The notes under the pieces are model-generated. The model was given only the letters and a program-made list of their open reading frames with translations, made no database searches and was not told the origin of the DNA. From Gemmatimonadaceae bacterium (GTDB lineage: Bacteria; Gemmatimonadota; Gemmatimonadetes; Gemmatimonadales; Gemmatimonadaceae), in assembly GCA_025930755.1 (NCBI GenBank), contig JAICOJ010000009.1, positions 1-64,000 on the forward strand: DNA of 64,000 nucleotides, written 5' to 3'. Position numbers and translations under genes: made by a program. Each line of letters starts with the position of its first letter. Position 1 is the first letter of the stretch. This document shows positions 40,999-48,017 of this stretch, piece by piece.

Positions 40999-41648
40999 CA
41001 CGAAACGCCGCGCCCGCCGCGCGGCGTTCTCGTATCGGCGAGGCGCTGCCGGCGTCCTTTTTCGACCGCGAGACGGAGATCGTCTCGCGCGAGCTTTTGG
41101 GCGCGGTGCTATGGTGCCGGTCGCCCGAGGGCGTCGCCGCGGGGCGCATCGTCGAAACCGAGGCCTACCTCGGCGAGCACGATCCCGCCTGTCACGCCGC
41201 AGGCCCCGGACTCACCGAGCGAACCCGCCCGCTCTACGGAGCGCCCGGTATCGCCTACGTGTACTTCATCTACGGCGTGCACTGGTGCTTCAACGCGGTC
41301 ACGCGCGAGCACGGGCAGCCGAGCGCTGTTCTCGTGCGCGCACTCGAGCCGCTCGAAGGGCTGCCGCTCATGCGGGCCCGCCGGCCCGCGGCGAAAACCG
41401 ACCGCGACCTAACGAACGGACCGGGGAAGCTCTGCGCGGCGCTGGGCATCGGCCCCCAGCATAACGGAGTCCCTCTGCAGGCGCCTCCGCTGATGATCAC
41501 GCGTGGAATCAGTTATCCCGATGACGCGATCGTCACCGCCCCGCGCATCGGCGTCACCAAGGCCGCGGACTGGCCACTTCGATGGTATGTGGCGGAGTCC
41601 GAGTGCGTCTCGGTGAAAGAGCGAGCGAGAGCGAAACGTCGCTCGTAG
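40995..41648 (+). CDS. DNA-3-methyladenine glycosylase (AAG/MPG type)
   Basis: A 217-residue base-excision repair glycosylase that removes alkylated or deaminated purines. It shows the family motifs RELLGAVLWC, the catalytic Glu in IVETEAYLGEHDPACHA, RTRPLYGAPGIAYVYFIYG with the intercalating Tyr region, and LTNGPGKLCAALGI. Full length, with a basic extension at each end. Start coupled by ATGA to the NYN-LOTUS gene. Convergent with the barrel gene. Confidence 0.94.
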   Translation: MTRNAAPAARRSRIGEALPASFFDRETEIVSRELLGAVLWCRSPEGVAAGRIVETEAYLGEHDPACHAAGPGLTERTRPLYGAPGIAYVYFIYGVHWCFNAVTREHGQPSAVLVRALEPLEGLPLMRARRPAAKTDRDLTNGPGKLCAALGIGPQHNGVPLQAPPLMITRGISYPDDAIVTAPRIGVTKAADWPLRWYVAESECVSVKERARAKRRS

Positions 41649-41721
41649 CATTACCAAGCTTGGTGTCTTGCTTCGAGGCCAGCGGGGCTCTCACGGAATT
41701 GCCTTGGGAACCAAAGCAGGA

Positions 41722-41750
41722 CGCCCCGAGTCGGTTTCCGACTCGGGGCG
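41722..41750. terminator. 13-bp perfect hairpin between convergent genes
   Basis: CGCCCCGAGTCGG (41722-41734) pairs with CCGACTCGGGGCG (41738-41750), loop TTT. It sits between the glycosylase and barrel stops; no clear T-run, so it may act in both directions with moderate strength. Confidence 0.5.
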
Positions 41751-41784
41751 CCCCTGACCCCTGACTCCTGACTCCTGACTCCTA
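41751..41784. repeat. Single-armed heptamer array (CTGACTC unit)
   Basis: Four to five copies of CTGACTC/CTGACCC directly after the GC-rich hairpin and ending three bases before the barrel stop triplet. Same unit as the array at 31620-31771, but no matching opposite arm is seen here. Confidence 0.88.
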
Positions 41785-41787
41785 CGT

Positions 41788-42435
41788 TCAGTCCGGCCGA
41801 TCGATCGACGTGCCGACGTTCCAGCGAATGCCACCCTCGAGGTGGTACACCGGTCTGGAGTTCATCATGAAGCGCGCCTGGGCTGGCATCACCGAGGCCT
41901 GTCCGAAGGCCGAGAATCGCAGATACTGCAGCTGTACCCCCGCCATCACGATGAACGCGGCGCGGTCCTTCGTGTCCATCGCGCGCCGCGCGACCAGCGT
42001 CTCCTGGTCCGCCGAGGTGAAAGGATCCACTGGCGAAACGTTCTGAATGAAGTTCAGAGCGAGTCCCACGCCGCCGTAGGGACGCAGCGTCCCGATGTTG
42101 AACGGGAAGGCGAGACCGGCGAGCGTCACCCGGCGCATGTTCTCCATGCGGATGGTGTGCGGGCCATAGGCCTGCGTGAACACCACCGTCTCCTCGTCGA
42201 AGAACGCTTGATCGTAGGAGGCGTAGAGGCCGCCGCGCGAGCGCGTGATCAGCCACTCGACACCGAGCGATGGAGCGACGGCGTTCTTCACGCGATCGGT
42301 CGAGAAGGACGTGAAGCCGCCTTTCGCGCCCCAGAACCAGGCGTTCTTGAAGAGGCGTCCCTCCTGCGCCGTCGCGACCGACGGAAGTACCGTCGCGAGC
42401 GCGAGGCCGAGGGAGAGCCAGCGGACCGTACGCAT
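41788..42435 (-). CDS. Outer membrane beta-barrel protein
   Basis: A 215-residue exported protein with signal peptide (LSLGLALATVLPSVATAQ). Alternating amphipathic strands follow: WFWGAKGGFTSFSTDR, PSLGVEWLITRSRGGLYASY, RRVTLAGLAFPFNIGTLRP. The closing strand region is PVYHLEGGIRWNVGTS. This looks like a small OmpA/OmpW-type barrel of the common outer membrane beta-barrel superfamily. Ligand unknown. Forty bases downstream of the M14 peptidase gene on the same strand, so possibly co-transcribed. Confidence 0.75.
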   Translation of the reverse strand: MRTVRWLSLGLALATVLPSVATAQEGRLFKNAWFWGAKGGFTSFSTDRVKNAVAPSLGVEWLITRSRGGLYASYDQAFFDEETVVFTQAYGPHTIRMENMRRVTLAGLAFPFNIGTLRPYGGVGLALNFIQNVSPVDPFTSADQETLVARRAMDTKDRAAFIVMAGVQLQYLRFSAFGQASVMPAQARFMMNSRPVYHLEGGIRWNVGTSIDRPD

Positions 42436-42474
42436 TGTGAGACCTCGTTCGGAAGGATGTCCTGCGGGGATACG

Positions 42475-44964
42475 TCAGCGCCGGCCGACGGATCCTCCGC
42501 CGGAGAGCAGCGCATTGAAGAGCATTCTGAACGTGCCGTACGACTGACCTCGATACTGCGGTCGAAATCCGAACATCACGACGCGCCCTCGTCCAACCGA
42601 CGCCTCGATCGCGGCGGCTTTCCCCGCGATCGACGGCGATCCCTCGAGAAACCCGCTCAGCAGGATGTCATCACCACGGGCTGGATACCGGGCGATCACC
42701 CTCACCGGGGAGCTCGCGGGAACGTCGAACGTCACCGAGTTCGTGAAGTACACCGCGGCCGTATCCGGCATGCCGAATCCAACCGGGTGCGTCGCGTCGA
42801 TCAGCACGCGAAGAATCGATCCCGGCGCGTACAGCTCATGCACCGTGTTGTCGAGCGTGTCTCCCGACCGTTGCTCCCAGTCGTCCCGGCGCGGCGGCAC
42901 CTTCAGGAGCCGCACATCCACGCCGAGCTCGGCGGTTGCCAGCTCGGAAGCGCGATCCAGCAGCACCAGCGTGCCGCCGGCATTCACGAACGCCTTCAAC
43001 CCCTCGATTCCTTCCCGACCAAGTCCGCCCGAATACGGCGGGGGAACGACGGAGTCCGACATCCCCTGTCGCAAGTCACGCAGACTCATGTCTGAGACGA
43101 GGATGGCGTCCATTCGGTCACGGAGACCGCCCGCCCGAACCGCCGAGTCCGTCAGGGACGAGTAGGGGATCTCGAACTGCTCGAGCACCCACCGAGTCCA
43201 CCCCTCGTCCATGTTGGCGGTCCACGGCTTGTAGAGCCCGATTCGGGGGGTTCGATTGACCTGATACGTCCCGCCCGAGCCGGCGACCTCGACCGGCCGG
43301 GACCGCCGCAGCGAGCTGATGATCTGGCGGAAGCAGGCGGTGTTCGCGACGTGCATCAGCACGCGGCTCAGCTTCACATCGGGCCCGCAGAACTCGGTGC
43401 CGACGACTCCCACGGTGCGCGCGCGCGGCGCGATGTACGACACCGCTTCCGCCGGCATGACGTCGACGCCCATCTGCAGTGGGAGCGTCCACCCGGCGAC
43501 GTCGTAGGGGCGCTCAACCGGCCCACCGGGCTGCCGCTCCAACCTCGGGAATCGCTGCGCCTCCAGCAGGTCGAGTGCATGCGCGCGATACGGCTGGTCG
43601 AGCCTGACGACATAGGCGCGTCCCATGGACTTTCCGTCGGCTGTGACGTCATCGGCCGAGTCGACCTCGACGCCGCCGATCGTGAGTACCTCGACCAGGC
43701 GCCGCACGGCCGACGGATCGCGCTGGCTGGAGGGGATGACATACGCCTTCGGCGATCCGCTCTTGCCCAGCGCGATCTGCTTGCGGCCGAGCCTAACGAA
43801 ATTGGCCACGTACTGCGACCGCTGCTGCGAGAGCATCCGGATGAGCGCCTCGGCGGCAATGAGCTCGTAATCGACGATGTCGCGAAGCCGCCACGTCCCA
43901 CCCGGCCAGGGATTGGGGAAGTTCATCCGTCGCTCGTACTTCGGCAGACCGCGCGCGTGCCCTTCGAGCGTCGCCGTGTCCTGCACGATCGGTGTCGCGA
44001 TGCGCACGCTCGCCGCCTCGGTGAGGACGCCGATCATGTTGTGCCGCGTGGGCGTGGATCGCGCGCCGCCGTGCCACCACAGATCGTAGATCGCCTGGTC
44101 TCCCACACCCGTCTTGCCGCGCTCCTCGAGTGCCAGGGCCATCTCGGCGCCGATGTGCGCGATTCCGCGGACGATCAACGGGTCGACGTGCGGGTTGATG
44201 GGATCGACGAACGGCGGCACGAACAGACGCATCCCCTCGTCGCCCATCTGGTGCACGTCGTAGAACACCTCGGGAAACCATTGCCGGTAGAGCAGGTCGG
44301 TGATGAGGCGCGTTTCGCGCTGGGTGACCATGTACCAGTCCCGATTGTTGTCGTGGCCGACATAGGGGTGATACAGCCACGGGATCGGGCCGCCCTCCCA
44401 CCGGGTGCCCACGTTGCGCCGATACCACTCCACGACCATCTGCTCCCCATCCGGATTCGCAGACGGAATGAGCAGGACGACGACATTGTCGAGGGCGTGT
44501 CGCAGCGTGTCGATGGTGACCAGCCGATGCGCCAGCTCCATCGCCATTTGCGCCGAGGCGATCTCCGTCGAGTGGATGTTGCACTGAATCACGACGACGG
44601 CGGGTTGTGACGCCACCAGCGCGCGCTCTTCCGCCGGGGAGAGGGACCTGGGGTCGGCGAGCTTCCGTTGCGCCGCTTGGATCGAGTCGATCTTGCGCAT
44701 GTTCGACGCGGAGGTAATCGTCGCCACGATGAGCGGACGTCCCTGCGTCGTGGGCCCGAGCGTATCGAGCGCGAGCTCCGGGGACGCATCGGCCAGCTTG
44801 GTGAAGTAGCCGACGATTTGGCTCCAGTCGGCGAGCTGGCGGTCAGCGCCGACCTCGAACCCGAGATGGTCGCGAGGCGACGGAGCTTGCGGCGCGGCAT
44901 CTCGCGGGGTGAACAGCACCAGCGAGACCGCGGCGAGAAGCGGCACGAAGGAATGAGTCGTCAT
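42475..44964 (-). CDS. M14-family zinc carboxypeptidase, exported
   Basis: An 829-residue peptidase with a signal peptide (FVPLLAAVSLVLFTPRDAA). The M14 domain occupies about residues 35-370: zinc ligands in VVIQCNIHSTEIASAQMAM, substrate region IPSANPDGEQMVVEWYRRN and HDNNRDWYMVTQ, and a catalytic Glu probably in LTEAASVRIA. A long C-terminal region (about 400-829) has a glutamine-amidotransferase-like feel (LKAFVNAGGTLVLLDRASEL). It probably degrades peptides in the periplasm or outside the cell. Divergent from the HIRAN-like gene with only 36 bases between. Confidence 0.85.
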   Translation of the reverse strand: MTTHSFVPLLAAVSLVLFTPRDAAPQAPSPRDHLGFEVGADRQLADWSQIVGYFTKLADASPELALDTLGPTTQGRPLIVATITSASNMRKIDSIQAAQRKLADPRSLSPAEERALVASQPAVVVIQCNIHSTEIASAQMAMELAHRLVTIDTLRHALDNVVVLLIPSANPDGEQMVVEWYRRNVGTRWEGGPIPWLYHPYVGHDNNRDWYMVTQRETRLITDLLYRQWFPEVFYDVHQMGDEGMRLFVPPFVDPINPHVDPLIVRGIAHIGAEMALALEERGKTGVGDQAIYDLWWHGGARSTPTRHNMIGVLTEAASVRIATPIVQDTATLEGHARGLPKYERRMNFPNPWPGGTWRLRDIVDYELIAAEALIRMLSQQRSQYVANFVRLGRKQIALGKSGSPKAYVIPSSQRDPSAVRRLVEVLTIGGVEVDSADDVTADGKSMGRAYVVRLDQPYRAHALDLLEAQRFPRLERQPGGPVERPYDVAGWTLPLQMGVDVMPAEAVSYIAPRARTVGVVGTEFCGPDVKLSRVLMHVANTACFRQIISSLRRSRPVEVAGSGGTYQVNRTPRIGLYKPWTANMDEGWTRWVLEQFEIPYSSLTDSAVRAGGLRDRMDAILVSDMSLRDLRQGMSDSVVPPPYSGGLGREGIEGLKAFVNAGGTLVLLDRASELATAELGVDVRLLKVPPRRDDWEQRSGDTLDNTVHELYAPGSILRVLIDATHPVGFGMPDTAAVYFTNSVTFDVPASSPVRVIARYPARGDDILLSGFLEGSPSIAGKAAAIEASVGRGRVVMFGFRPQYRGQSYGTFRMLFNALLSGGGSVGRR

Positions 44965-45000
44965 AAGAGCGAAGTGCGCACCAGGTGAGAACGAGTCACA

Positions 45001-45405
45001 GTGTGCGCGAAGGTAACCCTGAATGCGAGGCGCTCGCTACAACGGGCGCGACGGAGCGAGCGGGTGGAAACACCTCGATATCCACCGTACAACGACCACT
45101 TTCGGACGGCCGTGCACGGCACCGTCTTTGGCCAGCGCACGGCAGTCGTTCACCGCTTGCACGCGGGCGATCGCCTCATTCTCGTTCCCGACCCACCCGG
45201 CACCGACGATCCCTGGGTCTGGGTGCATGCGCCGGGCGGCGACGTGATTGGCCACCTGCCTCCCGACATCTCGCGGTGGCTCGTCCCCTGGATGCTGGAG
45301 GGTGGCCGCTGCAGCGCCTACGTCGACCGAGTCTACGGGGACGATGTCGAGAGCTGGCGACGGCTCGTCATCGAGGTGACGTGCAAGGTGACGAACGAGG
45401 AATGA
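45001..45405 (+). CDS. HIRAN-like small protein
   Basis: A 134-residue protein. The central part (HGTVFGQRTAVVHRLHAGDR, then WVWVHAPGGDVIGHLPPDIS and GRCSAYVDRVYG) fits the pattern of HIRAN domains: a buried repeat count followed by GDVIGHLP and a C-terminal Val/Tyr strand. HIRAN domains bind DNA ends, usually inside helicases or nucleases; here the domain stands alone. The start could also be GTG at 45064, which removes a poorly conserved N-terminus. The stop codon lies inside a heptamer array. Confidence 0.6.
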   Translation: MCAKVTLNARRSLQRARRSERVETPRYPPYNDHFRTAVHGTVFGQRTAVVHRLHAGDRLILVPDPPGTDDPWVWVHAPGGDVIGHLPPDISRWLVPWMLEGGRCSAYVDRVYGDDVESWRRLVIEVTCKVTNEE

Positions 45406-45469
45406 GGAACGAGGAAGTGGCAAGGAGCTGCCGATCACGCTTCCTCCTTCCTCGTTCCTCGTTCACTTC
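45391..45469. repeat. Heptamer array (GAGGAAC unit) spanning two convergent stop codons
   Basis: GAACGAGGAATGAGGAACG at 45391-45409 continues to 45416. The facing arm of TTCCTCG units runs 45440-45469. The TGA of the HIRAN-like gene (45403-45405) and the stop of kbl (45463-45465) are both within the repeats. Confidence 0.92.
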
Positions 45470-46671
45470 AGGAGTCCGACCTTCCGTCCGACTTTCTGGA
45501 AGCTCTTCACCGCGACGTCGAGATCCGCCCGCGTGTGCGCGGCGCTCACCTGGCATCGAATGCGGGCGTGGCCATGCGGAACCACCGGATAGCCGAAGCC
45601 GGTCACGAAAATTCCTTCGTCGAGCATCATGTCGCTGATCTGCATCGCGAGCGACGTTTCCCCGACGATGATCGGCACGATCGGCGTGTCGCCGGCGAGC
45701 GGTGTGAATCCCGCCTCCGTGATCGCCGAGCGAAAGTATCGAGCGTTCTCGTGGAGACGCGTGACGCGCTCGGGATGGGTCTCGATGAACCGCACCGCCG
45801 CGAGGGAGCTTCCCGCGACCGTCGGCGGCAGTGCGTTCGAGAAGAGCTGCGGGCGCGAGCGCTGCGTGAGATAGTCGCTGAGCGCGGCCGACCCGGCGGT
45901 GAAGCCTCCGGCGGCCCCACCCAACGCCTTGCCCAGCGTCGACGTGATGATGTCCACCTCCCCGAAGACGCCATGGTGCTCGGCCGTCCCGCGTCCGGTC
46001 TTGCCGAGTACCCCGGAGGCGTGGGAGTCGTCCATCGCGACGACGGCATCGTGCTCCCGGGCGATCTCGAGGATCTCCGGCAAGCGCGCAACGTCGCCCT
46101 CCATGGAGAAGACGCCATCGGTCCAGATGAGCTTGCGGCGCGCCCCGCGGTTGGCGGCGAGCTTGGCCCGCAGGTCATCCATGTCGGAGTGCCTGTAGAC
46201 GGCCGTCGTGCACTTCGTGATCGCCTTGGCGAGACGGATCGAGTCGATGATCGACGCGTGGTTGAGCGCGTCGGAGATGACGAAGTCGCCCTCCTCGACG
46301 ATCGTCGCGGTGAGCCCTTCGTTCGCGTTCCAGCACGAGACGTAGCTCATCGACGACTCGGTGCCGACGAAGCGCGCCAGCGCCTGCTCGAGCTGGCGGT
46401 GGATCGTGAACGTCCCGCAGATGAACCGCACGCTTCCGGTGCCCGCGCCATACTTGTCGAGCGCCTCATGTCCCGCATCGATCACCGACGGCTCGTCGGA
46501 CAGTCCCAGGTAGTTATTCGACGAGAGGATGAGCACATCGCCGCGCCCCTCCATCTGGACGTGCGAAGACTGCGGCGAGTCGATGTAGTTGAGGCGCTTG
46601 TAGACACGCTCGGCGCGAAGCTGCTCGAGGACGCCCGCGAGCTCCGTGTTGAAGCGACTGTTCAGGCTCAT
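45463..46671 (-). CDS. kbl: Kbl, glycine C-acetyltransferase (2-amino-3-ketobutyrate CoA ligase)
   Basis: A 402-residue PLP enzyme of the alpha-oxoamine synthase family. It splits 2-amino-3-ketobutyrate with CoA to glycine and acetyl-CoA. Motifs: ILSSNNYLGLSDEPSVI, YGAGTGSVRFICGTFTIH, ISDALNHASIIDSIRLA, DDSHASGVLGKTGRGT, and the PLP lysine in DIITSTLGKALGGAAGG. The ATG at 46671 gives MSLNSRFNTELAGVLEQL, a normal N-terminus. The neighbouring tdh makes its substrate, so together they form the threonine dehydrogenase pathway. Confidence 0.95.
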   Translation of the reverse strand: MSLNSRFNTELAGVLEQLRAERVYKRLNYIDSPQSSHVQMEGRGDVLILSSNNYLGLSDEPSVIDAGHEALDKYGAGTGSVRFICGTFTIHRQLEQALARFVGTESSMSYVSCWNANEGLTATIVEEGDFVISDALNHASIIDSIRLAKAITKCTTAVYRHSDMDDLRAKLAANRGARRKLIWTDGVFSMEGDVARLPEILEIAREHDAVVAMDDSHASGVLGKTGRGTAEHHGVFGEVDIITSTLGKALGGAAGGFTAGSAALSDYLTQRSRPQLFSNALPPTVAGSSLAAVRFIETHPERVTRLHENARYFRSAITEAGFTPLAGDTPIVPIIVGETSLAMQISDMMLDEGIFVTGFGYPVVPHGHARIRCQVSAAHTRADLDVAVKSFQKVGRKVGLLK

Positions 46672-46682
46672 AAAGGAGAAGA

Positions 46683-46769
46683 GTGCGGATTGCCGGTTGC
46701 AGTGCGGATCCGGGAGATGCAGATGGTTCGCCGTTGCAGGCAATCCGCACTCCGCAATCCGCAATCGCC
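46683..46769. repeat. Heptamer array (GCGGATT unit) between kbl and tdh
   Basis: GCGGATT-phase copies at 46684-46710 and reverse-complement copies (CCGCACT, CCGCAAT, CCGCAAT) at 46745-46766. It ends one base before the tdh stop triplet. Arms are less perfect than in the other arrays. Confidence 0.85.
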
Positions 46770-47795
46770 TTAGCTCACCTCGAAGATCACTTTCCCCGCC
46801 TCCCCGCTCTTGATCGCGTGGATCGCTTCATCCGCGTCCTCGAGAGGGAAGCGGTGTGTGATCACAGGGGTCGGATCGAACTCGCCCGAGCGGAGAAAGC
46901 GCGTCATCTGGTGCCAGGTGTCGTACATGCGGCGGCCCACGACACCATAGATCGTGATGCCCTTGAAGATGACTTCGGTCGCGAAGTTCACCTCCATCGG
47001 CGTGGCGGGAATTCCCAGCATCTGGACGCGGCCGCCGACGCGGACCAGGGCGAATGCCTGGTGGATCGCGGACGGCACTCCCGACATCTCGAGCACCACG
47101 TCCACGCCGAGCCCGGCGGTGTGACGTTTCACGACTGCCTCGGCCTCGTGCGGCTTCACCGTGTCGTCGGCGCCCATGCGACGGGCGAGCTCGAGCCGCG
47201 TGTCGTTCACATCGCTGGCGATGATGCGGGACGCGCCCGCCGCGTTGCAGATTCCGATCGCGAAGAGGCCAATCGGACCGCATCCCGTCACCAGCACGGT
47301 CGCGCCAGGAATCACGGCGGTGAGCGCCGTGTGGAAGGCGTTGCCCATCGGATCGTGAATGCCGCCAACCTCGAACGACACGTTGTCATCGAGCTGCCAC
47401 ACGTTCACCGCCGGCATGGCGATGTACTCGGCGAAGCATCCATCGCGGTCGACGCCGATGATGCGCGTGTGCGGGCACACGTGCGCATTCCCGGTGCGGC
47501 AGAGCAGACAGCGGCCGTCGACGATGTGGCCTTCCGCCGTGACACGGTCGCCCTCGCTGACGTCGCGCACCAGCGAGCCGACCGCCACGACCTCTCCGGC
47601 GAACTCGTGGCCCACGACGATCGGCGGCTTCACGCGGCCGCGCGCCCATTCGTCCCACTCGTAGATGTGCACGTCGGTTCCGCAAACCCCCGCGCAGCGG
47701 ACGCGGATGAGCACCTCGTCGTCGCGTATCTTCGGCTCCGGGACATCCTTCAGCTTGAAGCCAGGACCCGCGGTCTCCTTCACGAGTGCCTTCAC
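46770..47795 (-). CDS. tdh: Tdh, L-threonine 3-dehydrogenase
   Basis: A 341-residue zinc-dependent medium-chain dehydrogenase that oxidises threonine to 2-amino-3-ketobutyrate with NAD+. The catalytic zinc site is CAGVCGTDVHIYEWD with GHEFAGEVV. The structural zinc loop is GRCLLCRTGNAHVC, and the nucleotide-binding motif is VTGCGPIGLFAIGIC. EVGGIHDPMGNAFHT is the Tdh signature. GTG start at 47795. Directly upstream of kbl on the same strand, separated by a heptamer array. Confidence 0.95.
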   Translation of the reverse strand: MKALVKETAGPGFKLKDVPEPKIRDDEVLIRVRCAGVCGTDVHIYEWDEWARGRVKPPIVVGHEFAGEVVAVGSLVRDVSEGDRVTAEGHIVDGRCLLCRTGNAHVCPHTRIIGVDRDGCFAEYIAMPAVNVWQLDDNVSFEVGGIHDPMGNAFHTALTAVIPGATVLVTGCGPIGLFAIGICNAAGASRIIASDVNDTRLELARRMGADDTVKPHEAEAVVKRHTAGLGVDVVLEMSGVPSAIHQAFALVRVGGRVQMLGIPATPMEVNFATEVIFKGITIYGVVGRRMYDTWHQMTRFLRSGEFDPTPVITHRFPLEDADEAIHAIKSGEAGKVIFEVS

Positions 47796-47890
47796 GTGCG
47801 ACAGCTCCTGCGTCGGGTCGGTGGACGGGCCGCAGGGGGCGCGGCGAGCGGGAGTAAGCTGGCACGATAGGGGCCATCACGCCAGGTAAC

Positions 47891-48013
47891 GGCAAAGATG
47901 ACAGAATTCAGAAGACGGAATTCAGAATTCAGCAAGAGAAACAGGCAGCCCGTGGAAGCTGCCCGTCGTCGTCGTTGCGGTAGTCTGTATTCTGAATTCC
48001 GTCATCGCTTGCC
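47891..48013. repeat. Heptamer array (GAATTCA unit), inverted arms between tdh and the formate dehydrogenase gene
   Basis: GGCAAAGATGAC plus GAATTCA-phase units (47891-47932) faces TATTCTGAATTCC plus GTCATCGCTTGCC (47987-48013). It ends four bases before the formate dehydrogenase stop triplet. An inner stem GGCAGC...GCTGCC lies between. Confidence 0.9.
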
Positions 48014-48017
48014 GTTC

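Noticed and set aside
41842-43095. 417-codon plus-strand open frame
   Set aside because: Antisense to the barrel and M14 peptidase genes; composition rich in Arg, His and Glu, as usual for shadow frames.
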